Shown piece after piece: positions 17,689 to 24,809 of a DNA stretch of 54,335 nucleotides; position 1 is the first letter of the stretch; each line of letters opens with the position of its first letter. The notes under the pieces are model-generated. The model was not told the origin of the DNA. It did not search any database and worked only from the letters and a program-made list of their open reading frames with translations. A program made the position numbers and the translations under genes. Source of the DNA: JBCCSZ01 sp039199225 (GTDB lineage Bacteria > Bacteroidota > Bacteroidia > Chitinophagales > Saprospiraceae); contig JBCCSZ010000006.1 of the NCBI GenBank assembly GCA_039199225.1, positions 1 through 54,335 of the forward strand. The letters are read 5' to 3'.

Positions 17689-18393
17689 TCACTTATCGCT
17701 CCACTCACCGCTTACTTTGCGATCTTTGATATTCAGGAAACGCTCTATCTCCTTTTCCATGTAATGAGCATATTCCTCCGCGTGTAGGTTTTTCAAAAGA
17801 GGAAAGTGCTTCTTATTTTTCAACCGCAAGTTCAGAGAGAAGGCGTATACCGGGGTATCGTTTTTGGAACCGACAGAATAGCGCTTGACATACAATTGGT
17901 CGATGTCGTCCGGATGGTAGTATTTATCCGATTGAATCAAAAAATTGATGGGTCGATGTTCAATCGACAGGCGATTTTCATTGACCGTGATATAGGTTGT
18001 ATTGACCAAATATCCAATGCTCGAATAGATTAGATAGACGCCTACCAGAAAAAATGGAATCATAAACAACATAGGAATAAGTCCTCCGCTGACAATGGCA
18101 ATAACGCCTACTATGGCAATAAAGGCATTCCAAAATACAGCAAAAAAGAAAGTGAAATAAGAAGCAGATGCCCGCCATTTTACCATGATCTCCAATTCAC
18201 TCATCAGACGAAGGACCTCTATACCGGGCGGCATGACGATTTCTTCTCCAAAAGGCAGAGGAGGCAGCGCCTTTTCCAACTGGTCGGTAAACTCAAAGAT
18301 GTTGTTGCATTCCTTGCACTTGGCAATGGTCTTCACCAAATTCACATCATCAGAAACAATCGTGCTGGAACATTCGGGACAATTCAGATGCAT
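17689..18393 (-). CDS. Zinc-ribbon membrane protein of unknown function
   Basis: 234 residues from the ATG at 18393; an in-frame ATG at 18429 would add 12. The N-terminus has two CxxC pairs ('CPEC' and 'CKEC'), a zinc ribbon of the MJ0042 type. A linker follows and then two closely spaced hydrophobic segments ('YFTFFFAVFWNAFIAIVGVI' and 'MLFMIPFFLVGVYLIYSSIG'). The C-terminal part is a beta-rich, PH-like cytoplasmic region ('YYHPDDIDQLYVKRYSVG'). I do not recognise a specific function. An inverted repeat, TAGGCA with TGCCTA around CTAAAATTTAG (18433-18459), lies just upstream and could be an operator. Confidence 0.75.
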   Translation of the reverse strand: MHLNCPECSSTIVSDDVNLVKTIAKCKECNNIFEFTDQLEKALPPLPFGEEIVMPPGIEVLRLMSELEIMVKWRASASYFTFFFAVFWNAFIAIVGVIAIVSGGLIPMLFMIPFFLVGVYLIYSSIGYLVNTTYITVNENRLSIEHRPINFLIQSDKYYHPDDIDQLYVKRYSVGSKNDTPVYAFSLNLRLKNKKHFPLLKNLHAEEYAHYMEKEIERFLNIKDRKVSGEWSDK

Positions 18394-18596
18394 AACTGTA
18401 GATACTTTTCCGGTATTAAGGGATTGCATTCATAGGCAGTAGCTAAAATTTAGTGCCTAAAAATATGAAATTGATTGAATTTGCGCTTATGGATGGCCAA
18501 TTGACGTTATTTTTACGCGCACAACCCATCCTAAGCTTAGGCACCACAACAAGAAAACATCGAAAACCACCGAAGGGAGCCACCAAGCGATTCCGC

Positions 18597-18626
18597 TTGA
18601 AATAAATAAAAATAATGTATATTTGT
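18597..18626 (+). promoter_or_regulatory. Bacteroidota-type promoter for the small gene at 18706
   Basis: TTG at 18597-18599 and TATATTTG at 18619-18626, an exact TAnnTTTG -7 element with a 19-base spacer. Transcription would start near 18633, leaving a leader of about 70 bases that contains the short hairpin GGGGC/GCCCC (18676-18688). Confidence 0.65.
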
Positions 18627-18705
18627 ATAGCTGTTTCGGTTCGGAATGATCTTTTCTGTTATTTCCCATGAACACGGGGCTACGCCCCTCCCAACGTCCC
18701 AATGT

Positions 18706-18972
18706 ATGTCTACACAAAAAAGAAAAATCAACGACTTTAAGCAGTGGCAACTCAGCCGCAGTGAAATGTACCACTACAAAGGCAAAGCCAACGCCCACTT
18801 TATCGTCAATGGCATCGTCTTTCACGACTCCATCTCCGGACAATCCTCCCAGGTCTTGCGCAATTTAGAAAACGGTAGCGAATTGCCAGAAACCTCCACC
18901 CTTCCTACTGCCACCCCCTTCTCTCGCATCTTTCAACGCCTCCGCCATCGCATTGGAGACCTTTTTAAGTAG
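18706..18972 (+). CDS. Small protein with a leader-peptide-like N-terminus (hypothetical)
   Basis: 88 residues from the ATG at 18706; the frame opens earlier, but the promoter just upstream supports this start. The N-terminal pattern 'KINDFKQWQLSRSEMYHYKG' resembles Bacteroidota double-glycine leaders (hydrophobic positions, then S-E-M and K-G-G). The cleavage pair here is Gly-Lys instead of Gly-Gly. The rest, 'AHFIVNGIVFHDSISGQ' and a Ser/Thr/Pro-rich tail ending in a basic helix, has no cysteines. No maturase or exporter gene is adjacent. It could be an orphan RiPP-type precursor or simply a small unknown protein. Confidence 0.55.
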   Translation: MSTQKRKINDFKQWQLSRSEMYHYKGKANAHFIVNGIVFHDSISGQSSQVLRNLENGSELPETSTLPTATPFSRIFQRLRHRIGDLFK

Positions 18973-18985
18973 AGAACTGTTTGAT

Positions 18986-19008
18986 GATTGCCTGCGGCTA
19001 GCGATTGG
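18986..19008 (+). repeat. 23-bp direct repeat, left copy
   Basis: GATTGCCTGCGGCTAGCGAT plus TGG. It matches the copy at 20277-20299 in 21 of 23 positions, same orientation. The two copies bracket the GNAT-like/XRE gene pair. Confidence 0.7.
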
Positions 19009-19074
19009 GTAAAGCTGCTAGCTGCAGATTGCGATTTGGGCATGCAAGCTGGAAGTCCTTCTTTTACCTTCGGC

Positions 19075-19566
19075 TTACATTTTTGTTCTTACTAAATCTT
19101 CTAGGCTATAATGCTTAAAGCTGTCCCCTTTTTGTTTTTCCATTTCCAGGTACTCATTCTTCACCTGTATCAACATCCAGGTTTTGGGATCTAGCTGAAA
19201 TATTCGACTGAGTATAAAGGATAATTCAAAATTAACTCTTCGACTCCCTGATAAAATCTTGCTAAAATTAGATGGTTTCAGTCCTATGTATTGCGCCAAT
19301 TTATTTTGCTTGATGTTCAATTTTTCTAGGTAAAGTCGAAGGAAATCACCTACCGATATTAACTCACTCTCCTTTTCGTTTGAGTTCAGGTAGTCTTCTA
19401 TCTTTATTTGAAGTGCTAAAAGCTCTATACTTAATCGCTGCTTATCATTTAGGGCGCTTACTTTGTCAGATAAAAACAGTTGAAGTTCCTTAAACTCTTT
19501 CGTATCAGTATTCATAGAGTTTGTTAATACGCCTTCGTTTAGTTCAATACCATTTTTCTTCCTCAT
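19075..19566 (-). CDS. XRE-family antitoxin-like DNA-binding protein (HigA-like)
   Basis: 163 residues. A helical N-terminal half precedes an XRE helix-turn-helix at about residues 90-140 ('LRLYLEKLNIKQNKLAQYIG', 'KPSNFSKILSGSRRVNFELS'). It ends 'LSRIFQLDPKTWMLIQVKNE', the tail seen in HigA-type antitoxins. The second gene of the pair lies 90 bp upstream on the same strand, a toxin-first order as in higBA. It probably binds its own promoter region and the partner protein. The large N-terminal extension is unlike the short classic HigA. Confidence 0.78.
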   Translation of the reverse strand: MRKKNGIELNEGVLTNSMNTDTKEFKELQLFLSDKVSALNDKQRLSIELLALQIKIEDYLNSNEKESELISVGDFLRLYLEKLNIKQNKLAQYIGLKPSNFSKILSGSRRVNFELSFILSRIFQLDPKTWMLIQVKNEYLEMEKQKGDSFKHYSLEDLVRTKM

Positions 19567-19656
19567 CTTTAATCAGTTTAAATCTAGCTATTACTGAAGG
19601 TGTTTTACAGAGTATTGATGATGATAACACATTTGGATAGAACTACATTAAGCAGT

Positions 19657-20139
19657 TCAACCTCTTTTTAAGTAGGTTTCAATCAACTTTTTGCCATCTT
19701 CTGGTTCTATAAACATTTTTTGCCCCATTGCTATTTGAGCATAATAATTCTCGATATACCATTCTATCAATTTAGTCTTAGATTCAAATGTCAGAAACCC
19801 TTTATAGTTGGTTTCCAATTTAAACGACTCTCTACAGGCGAATGCAATTAGACAACCTGCTGCATAACTGTATCTTTTTCCTTCTTGTCCAGTATTATTT
19901 GGAGCTATTTCAACCAAATCCATAATCAACATTCCCCCTTGTATTTTTAAGTGCAAAGCTCCTTGAATAGAAGAAGGATTTGATTTTAATCTAAGAATAT
20001 AAGTCTCTGTTCCTTTTCTTCTTATTATTGATCTCCAGTTGAAATTCCAGCCATCCTTTTTTAATGGCATCTCTTTCAGAGTACCCAATACAATCTCTGC
20101 TTCAACTAAATTTTGAGTCTGATTGTCAAGTAGGTACAT
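19657..20139 (-). CDS. GNAT-like protein, putative toxin of a toxin-antitoxin pair
   Basis: 160 residues. The central 'GGMLIMDLVEIAPNNTGQEG' strand-loop and 'YAAGCLIAFACRESFKLE' helix resemble the acetyl-CoA-binding core of GNAT acetyltransferases. 'GFLTFESKTKLIEWYIENY' and 'MGQKMFIEPEDGKKLIETYL' complete the fold. The pyrophosphate loop (Q/RxxGxG/A) is degenerate, so catalysis is uncertain. With the adjacent XRE gene it forms a two-gene cassette. Known GNAT toxins acetylate aminoacyl-tRNA; whether this one does is inference. Confidence 0.6.
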   Translation of the reverse strand: MYLLDNQTQNLVEAEIVLGTLKEMPLKKDGWNFNWRSIIRRKGTETYILRLKSNPSSIQGALHLKIQGGMLIMDLVEIAPNNTGQEGKRYSYAAGCLIAFACRESFKLETNYKGFLTFESKTKLIEWYIENYYAQIAMGQKMFIEPEDGKKLIETYLKRG

Positions 20140-20755
20140 CTAAATACAAGGCATTAGTGATTCATGTTACTCAAGATAAAGAAATTATACATAATTGACA
20201 ATATTTAGTAATTATATTATCCAAAATGTACATCTGGTATTAATAGAGGGTAACGGTCCGAGCAGGGATTGCCTGCGTCTGGCGATTGGTGGATTCTCAA
20301 GCTTAGTAACTCAATCACAAAACCACCAGCAGCTCCGCCGCAATCACTCGATCGCAAAACCACCACTCCCCTCCTACCCCGTCACAAACAAGCACCTTTT
20401 ACTGCATTTATCATTTTTTTTCTGCAGTTGATCACTTTTGGACCGATTCTTGGAATAGTATGGGAAAAACATCCGCCTGGATGGACAAAATCAAAGTATT
20501 TTTTGTCATATATTTATAATTAATTTTCATTTCCCACACAGGCTTCTTTCGCCTTTCCAGACAGAATCCCTGTCACAATAATCCAGCTCTGAAAGTTGCA
20601 TTTCATTGACAACGAAGGGTTTTGCCCCTACTTTTGTGTCAACGAATCTTACAAAACACAACCTCCCACGCTTTTTACTCCCCCAATAGAAATTAACATC
20701 TCCCGACCAAGTCACCCCCCGAATTGTTAATTTTTCTTTCGAACGAATCTTGACC
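20140..20755. other. Intergenic region with the right copy of the direct repeat; no firm gene
   Basis: About 615 bases. The 23-bp repeat copy is at 20277-20299. Several short frames occur (for example plus 20269-20523 with one hydrophobic stretch, minus 20527-20772), but none has a recognised family or a consensus promoter, so none is called. Confidence 0.45.
20277..20299 (+). repeat. 23-bp direct repeat, right copy
   Basis: GATTGCCTGCGTCTGGCGAT plus TGG. It differs from the left copy at 18986-19008 at two positions only. The copies are 1.27 kb apart. Confidence 0.7.
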
Positions 20756-23527
20756 ATGAATTTTACAACCAAAACTTGCTTAGCAATTCTATTGCTGGCA
20801 CTGACTTACAATACCATCTTCGGGGCAAACATCGCGATCATCGAGAGCCGGTCTCACCATCCGTTCCATACCATGGACCAACGCTGGCAGCAAATCGCAA
20901 ATCAACAGGGACATACATCGAACATCTATGAACAATCTGTTTTAAACACTATCGACAGCATTTCTTCCGCGGATATTCTCATCATCTCTTCTGGCTTGAT
21001 CGAAATTTCAGCCGACCGCCAAGCCGTTATCCGCCAATTTATCCAACAAGGGGGCAGCGTCTACATTCAATCGGAATACCTAATGACTAACCCCGGCAAC
21101 CTCACCTTTGAAGCCCTAGTTGCCGAACTAGGCAGCAACTTTCGCTGGGAAGGCCAAACAGAAGGCAGCCTGGCACCTATGAAGGTCGACCGCGACCAAC
21201 TGGGCAACGAAACGCCTGTTTCCAGCCTGGATTACTTCTGGTACGGTACCTATGGCAGCGGCGACAAAAACATCCTTCCTTTTTTAGAATTTGACCGTAA
21301 AAACTACGGATTCATCTACTGTCCGTCCAACCCTACTTACGGCAAGATTATGACCATCTCTGATCAAGACTGGATTCGCTCCTTTGTCAATCCAACCCTA
21401 CTGAACAGCTTACTACAATACCTTTCTGCTACTTTGGCGCTCGACGAACTACCAAGCATTCAAATCAATGCCGACAACAATCCATCCTGCCTCGGCCAAA
21501 ACGTCAACTTCATCGCCAGCCTCAACCAAGCATCCAGCAACGTATCCTACCAATGGTTTGTCAACGACCAACCCGTCGCCAACAGTGACCAATCTTTCTT
21601 CTCTTCCAACACCTTGGAAAAAGGCGACGAAGTAAAGTGTCAACTGCTGCTGATCCACGAATGTGGCAGACACAACACCTTCTCCAACACCATCACAGTC
21701 GAAAGAGCCTATCCGATTGCAATCCCAAGGCTGAACATCCTCACCAGCCAAGCCAGCGCCTGCCAGGGCGAAGAAATCTCGTTCACTGCAGAATCTCTAG
21801 GAACTGAAAGCGCAACCGATTTGGAATTTATCTGGACAATAAACGGCCAAACCACGCACACAGGGACATCTTTTAGCAGTAACAACCTCAACGATGGCGA
21901 CATCATCGGCTTGCAATTGACCTACAGCGATGATTGCTCCGACGACAACCAGGTAGTTGGGCCAAACATTCAAATGACCATCTCACCACGCATTATTCCT
22001 ACCATCGACATCATGGTCAGCCACGACCAAATTTGCGAAGGAGAATTCGTAACCTTTTCTGCCAACGGTACCGATTGGGGCAACCAGCCGGTACTGCAGT
22101 GGAACGTAGACGGCCAGCCAGTTCTTTTCAACGAAACCGTCTTCACAACCAACACGCTCAGAGATGGACAGCAGGTAAGCTGCAGCGTCCTATCCAATGA
22201 GCTGTGCGCCCTCAATCAATCCATAGAATCCAACACCATCACTGTCGACATTCAACAGCCACTCACACCAATGGTCAGTATTGCCTCCAACCAAATGTAC
22301 ATCTGCGAAGGCAACCAAATCACCCTGATCGCTTCGGGTATCAACCTCGGTACCCAGCCAACTTACATCTGGAATGTCAATGGTCAGTTGACACAGACAA
22401 CCGAGCCGATCCTGACGATCCCATCGATTGTGAAAGGCACACAAATCAGCCTGGCGGCCAGAAGCAGCGAACGTTGCCTCAGCCAGGACATGGCCCAATC
22501 CAACGTCATCGACATCGAAATCAGCCAGCCGGAAATTCAAATCCTCGAAATGGACGGCAACCACTGCGGTCAAAACAACGGCATGATCGAAATTGAGGCC
22601 ACCAAGGGAGACCAACCATTTACCTACGAATGGAGCAATGGCCAAAGCGGCAACTTCCTGACCGACCTGGCCAGCGGCCAATACGAAGTAACCGCCACAG
22701 ATGCCAACGGCTGCTACGCCCGCCTGACCATTGAGATCGAAGACATCAACGGCCCCATCATCACAGGCATCGAAACCACAGCAACCGACTGCGACAACAG
22801 CAATGGCAGTGCCAGCGTAGCAGTCAAAGGAAACAGCGATCATTACCAATTTACTTGGAGAAGAGACAGCGGACACTTGGTCAGCCGCGAAGCCAATGCG
22901 ACTCAACTAACCGCTGGCACTTACTACCTGGAAATCGAAGACGAATATGGCTGTACGTCTTTCGACACTGTAAGCCTGGAAAACGCCGGCGACATTTGGT
23001 TCGATGTGGAAGCACCACAGACCATCGAACTGGGCAATTCTACTGAAATCAATATCACAACAGACCTCAACCGCCAAATAGCCTTTGAATGGCTGGCCGA
23101 CGAATCCATCAGTTGCACCGATTGCGACAATCCAACCGTCAGCCCGGTCAACACAACAACCTACAGCATCACCGGCATCAACGAAGCTGGTTGCTCTCTG
23201 ACCAAAGAGCTGACCATCCGGGTATTGCCCGTACACGAGGTATATATTCCCAATGCTTTTAGTCCAAATGGCGACGGACAAAACGACTATTTCACAGCCT
23301 TCAGCGGCCAGCAGGTCCGCAAAATCAATTATCTGCGCGTATTCGACCGCTGGGGAGGCACTTTATTCGAAAAGAACAATTTCGACTCCAATCAAGAGGC
23401 CGAAGGCTGGGACGGCAGCTTCAAAGGGCAAACACTCAAAACAGGGGTTTACATCTACACCTTTGAAATCGAATTCATCGATGGACACAAGGAGGTCATC
23501 AGCGGAGATGTCAGCATTATGCCTTAA
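20756..23527 (+). CDS. Large secreted protein with Ig/PKD-like repeats and gliding-motility (CHU_C, T9SS type B) C-terminus
   Basis: 923 residues from the ATG at 20756; the frame opens two codons earlier at TTG. It starts with a Sec signal peptide ending near 'NTIFG'. The first about 210 residues ('ANIAIIESRSHHPFHTMDQR', 'ISSADILIISSGLIEIS') look like a class I glutamine-amidotransferase-like flavodoxin fold of the kind seen in secreted Bacteroidota proteins. About four Ig/PKD-like domains follow, each with 'W.vnGq' cores. Next is a SprB-type repeat 'FTYEWSNGQSGNFLTDLASG' and a related one. The last 90 residues are the CHU_C domain ('IPNAFSPNGDGQNDYF', 'RVFDRWGGTLFE', 'LKTGVYIYTFEI'), which directs T9SS secretion of type B. 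It is probably a cell-surface or extracellular adhesin. Confidence 0.9.
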   Translation: MNFTTKTCLAILLLALTYNTIFGANIAIIESRSHHPFHTMDQRWQQIANQQGHTSNIYEQSVLNTIDSISSADILIISSGLIEISADRQAVIRQFIQQGGSVYIQSEYLMTNPGNLTFEALVAELGSNFRWEGQTEGSLAPMKVDRDQLGNETPVSSLDYFWYGTYGSGDKNILPFLEFDRKNYGFIYCPSNPTYGKIMTISDQDWIRSFVNPTLLNSLLQYLSATLALDELPSIQINADNNPSCLGQNVNFIASLNQASSNVSYQWFVNDQPVANSDQSFFSSNTLEKGDEVKCQLLLIHECGRHNTFSNTITVERAYPIAIPRLNILTSQASACQGEEISFTAESLGTESATDLEFIWTINGQTTHTGTSFSSNNLNDGDIIGLQLTYSDDCSDDNQVVGPNIQMTISPRIIPTIDIMVSHDQICEGEFVTFSANGTDWGNQPVLQWNVDGQPVLFNETVFTTNTLRDGQQVSCSVLSNELCALNQSIESNTITVDIQQPLTPMVSIASNQMYICEGNQITLIASGINLGTQPTYIWNVNGQLTQTTEPILTIPSIVKGTQISLAARSSERCLSQDMAQSNVIDIEISQPEIQILEMDGNHCGQNNGMIEIEATKGDQPFTYEWSNGQSGNFLTDLASGQYEVTATDANGCYARLTIEIEDINGPIITGIETTATDCDNSNGSASVAVKGNSDHYQFTWRRDSGHLVSREANATQLTAGTYYLEIEDEYGCTSFDTVSLENAGDIWFDVEAPQTIELGNSTEINITTDLNRQIAFEWLADESISCTDCDNPTVSPVNTTTYSITGINEAGCSLTKELTIRVLPVHEVYIPNAFSPNGDGQNDYFTAFSGQQVRKINYLRVFDRWGGTLFEKNNFDSNQEAEGWDGSFKGQTLKTGVYIYTFEIEFIDGHKEVISGDVSIMP

Positions 23528-23868
23528 AATCTGCAAGCTGCTCGCTCATCACAATTCGCTCAGCAACTCAAACTGAAATATTACCGACCGACTAATTAAG
23601 CAAAAGAAAATAATTCATGGTTTTTGGTAAGTTCCCGGAGGTGGTCGAACCTTCGGGAATCTTTTTTTCTACTTTTTTTAAATAAAAATCAAGTGATAAA
23701 TGGCTCAAAATGAGTCCATTAAAATCTGCTAATTTAAACGGCTAAAAAAATAATTTACAAATATCTCTGCTAATTAAACAAAGGGTGAAACTTTTGAAAG
23801 AAAGGACACGTAAACCGAGATAAACATTTTTAAATTTAATATATTTAAAACATACTCAAAGCTGTACT
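23528..23868. other. Intergenic region holding a terminator
   Basis: 341 bases. The terminator at 23632-23670 is the only clear feature. The right half is AT-rich and presumably carries the promoter of the next gene, but there is no exact TAnnTTTG (nearest TATATTTA around 23843). Confidence 0.5.
23632..23670 (+). terminator. Rho-independent terminator after the CHU_C protein gene
   Basis: TTCCCGGAGGT (23632-23642) pairs with ACCTTCGGGAA (23649-23659), 11 pairs with one G-U, then TCTTTTTTTCT. Confidence 0.85.
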
Positions 23869-24579
23869 ATGAGATACCCCTACTTAAAAAAGCAACTGGC
23901 TTGCAATGGTGCGAAGGTGTTGTTTTCGCTTTTAGTTTGCTGGCTGGTGTTGACACCTGAAGCACAGTCAGGTTGCGTGTATTCCAAGCCTTTGCAAGCA
24001 ACCATTTCCAACAATACCAACATCCTCAGTTGGAGTACCATGAGTGAAGAAAATAATGATTTCTTCGTTGTGGAGCGCTCCAAGGACGGTCTTGTGTTTG
24101 AGCTGGCGGTCATGATGGAAGGGGCAGGTGACTCAGATGGCGAAAAGAACTACCGCTTTGTGGATATTTCTACTGATTCAGAGCGTACATTCTATCGCCT
24201 GATGCAGGTGGACTTCGACGGCACGACAACCATGACGCACACATTGATTGTGACCAGTGGTCCGGAAGCTCGCTCCTTTGACATCACTGCCATGAGTACT
24301 TCCACAACCGATCGGTATTTTTCTTTGATCCTCGACTCGGCCGTCGATCACGAAATGGGCTACCGGGTGATGAATCTGGAAGGTAAAGTGCAGAAGGAAG
24401 GAGATTCACAGCTGATAAAGGGAACCAATGCTTTGTCGATTGATTTGGATGGCTTGGAAGTAGGTACTTACCAATTTGCACTGAAGGTGAAAGATCAGGA
24501 GGAGGTATTGAACATTCGCAAAGTAGACTCGAAAGAATTGCCGGATATGAATCTGGCTCGAAAGAATAATAAGAATTAG
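23869..24579 (+). CDS. Secreted Ig-fold protein of T9SS-associated type
   Basis: 236 residues. A signal peptide ends near residue 33 ('VLTPEAQSG'). The domain 'NILSWSTMSEENNDFFVVER' with 'FYRLMQVDFDGTTTMTH' is the fibronectin-like module very often found just before T9SS type A sorting domains. The C-terminal about 90 residues ('YRVMNLEGKVQKEGDSQLIK', 'LDGLEVGTYQFALKV') follow the sorting-domain fold but diverge at the end, with a charged tail. Whether T9SS accepts this tail is uncertain. The protein lacks any catalytic domain, so it may be a short surface or matrix protein. Confidence 0.75.
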   Translation: MRYPYLKKQLACNGAKVLFSLLVCWLVLTPEAQSGCVYSKPLQATISNNTNILSWSTMSEENNDFFVVERSKDGLVFELAVMMEGAGDSDGEKNYRFVDISTDSERTFYRLMQVDFDGTTTMTHTLIVTSGPEARSFDITAMSTSTTDRYFSLILDSAVDHEMGYRVMNLEGKVQKEGDSQLIKGTNALSIDLDGLEVGTYQFALKVKDQEEVLNIRKVDSKELPDMNLARKNNKN

Positions 24580-24610
24580 GAATTAGGGTAAAGTAGTTAT
24601 TTAATGTATG

Positions 24611-24650
24611 AAGACTATCCCCCCATAGGATAGTCTTTTTTTTATTTTTT
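24611..24650 (+). terminator. Rho-independent terminator after the Ig-fold protein gene
   Basis: AAGACTATCC (24611-24620) pairs perfectly with GGATAGTCTT (24628-24637), followed by a long T-run. Confidence 0.9.
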
Positions 24651-24744
24651 CTTACCGTGAGTGCCTCGCCGAATTCAAATTCGCGCTTATTGAAATACGG
24701 CCTTTCTAAGTCCTCCTAACTCGCAATTTTCAACCTCATGCATC

Positions 24745-24779
24745 CAAAAAACGATTGCCCTCCTTCGGAAGACAATCGT
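24745..24779 (-). terminator. Rho-independent terminator of the TonB-type receptor operon
   Basis: On the minus strand ACGATTGTCTTCC pairs with GGAGGGCAATCGT around a GAA loop (13 pairs, two G-U) and runs into six T (24745-24750). It lies 31 bp after the receptor stop. Confidence 0.88.
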
Positions 24780-24809
24780 AGGTCTGTATAGTATGTAAAA
24801 TTCTTGTGC

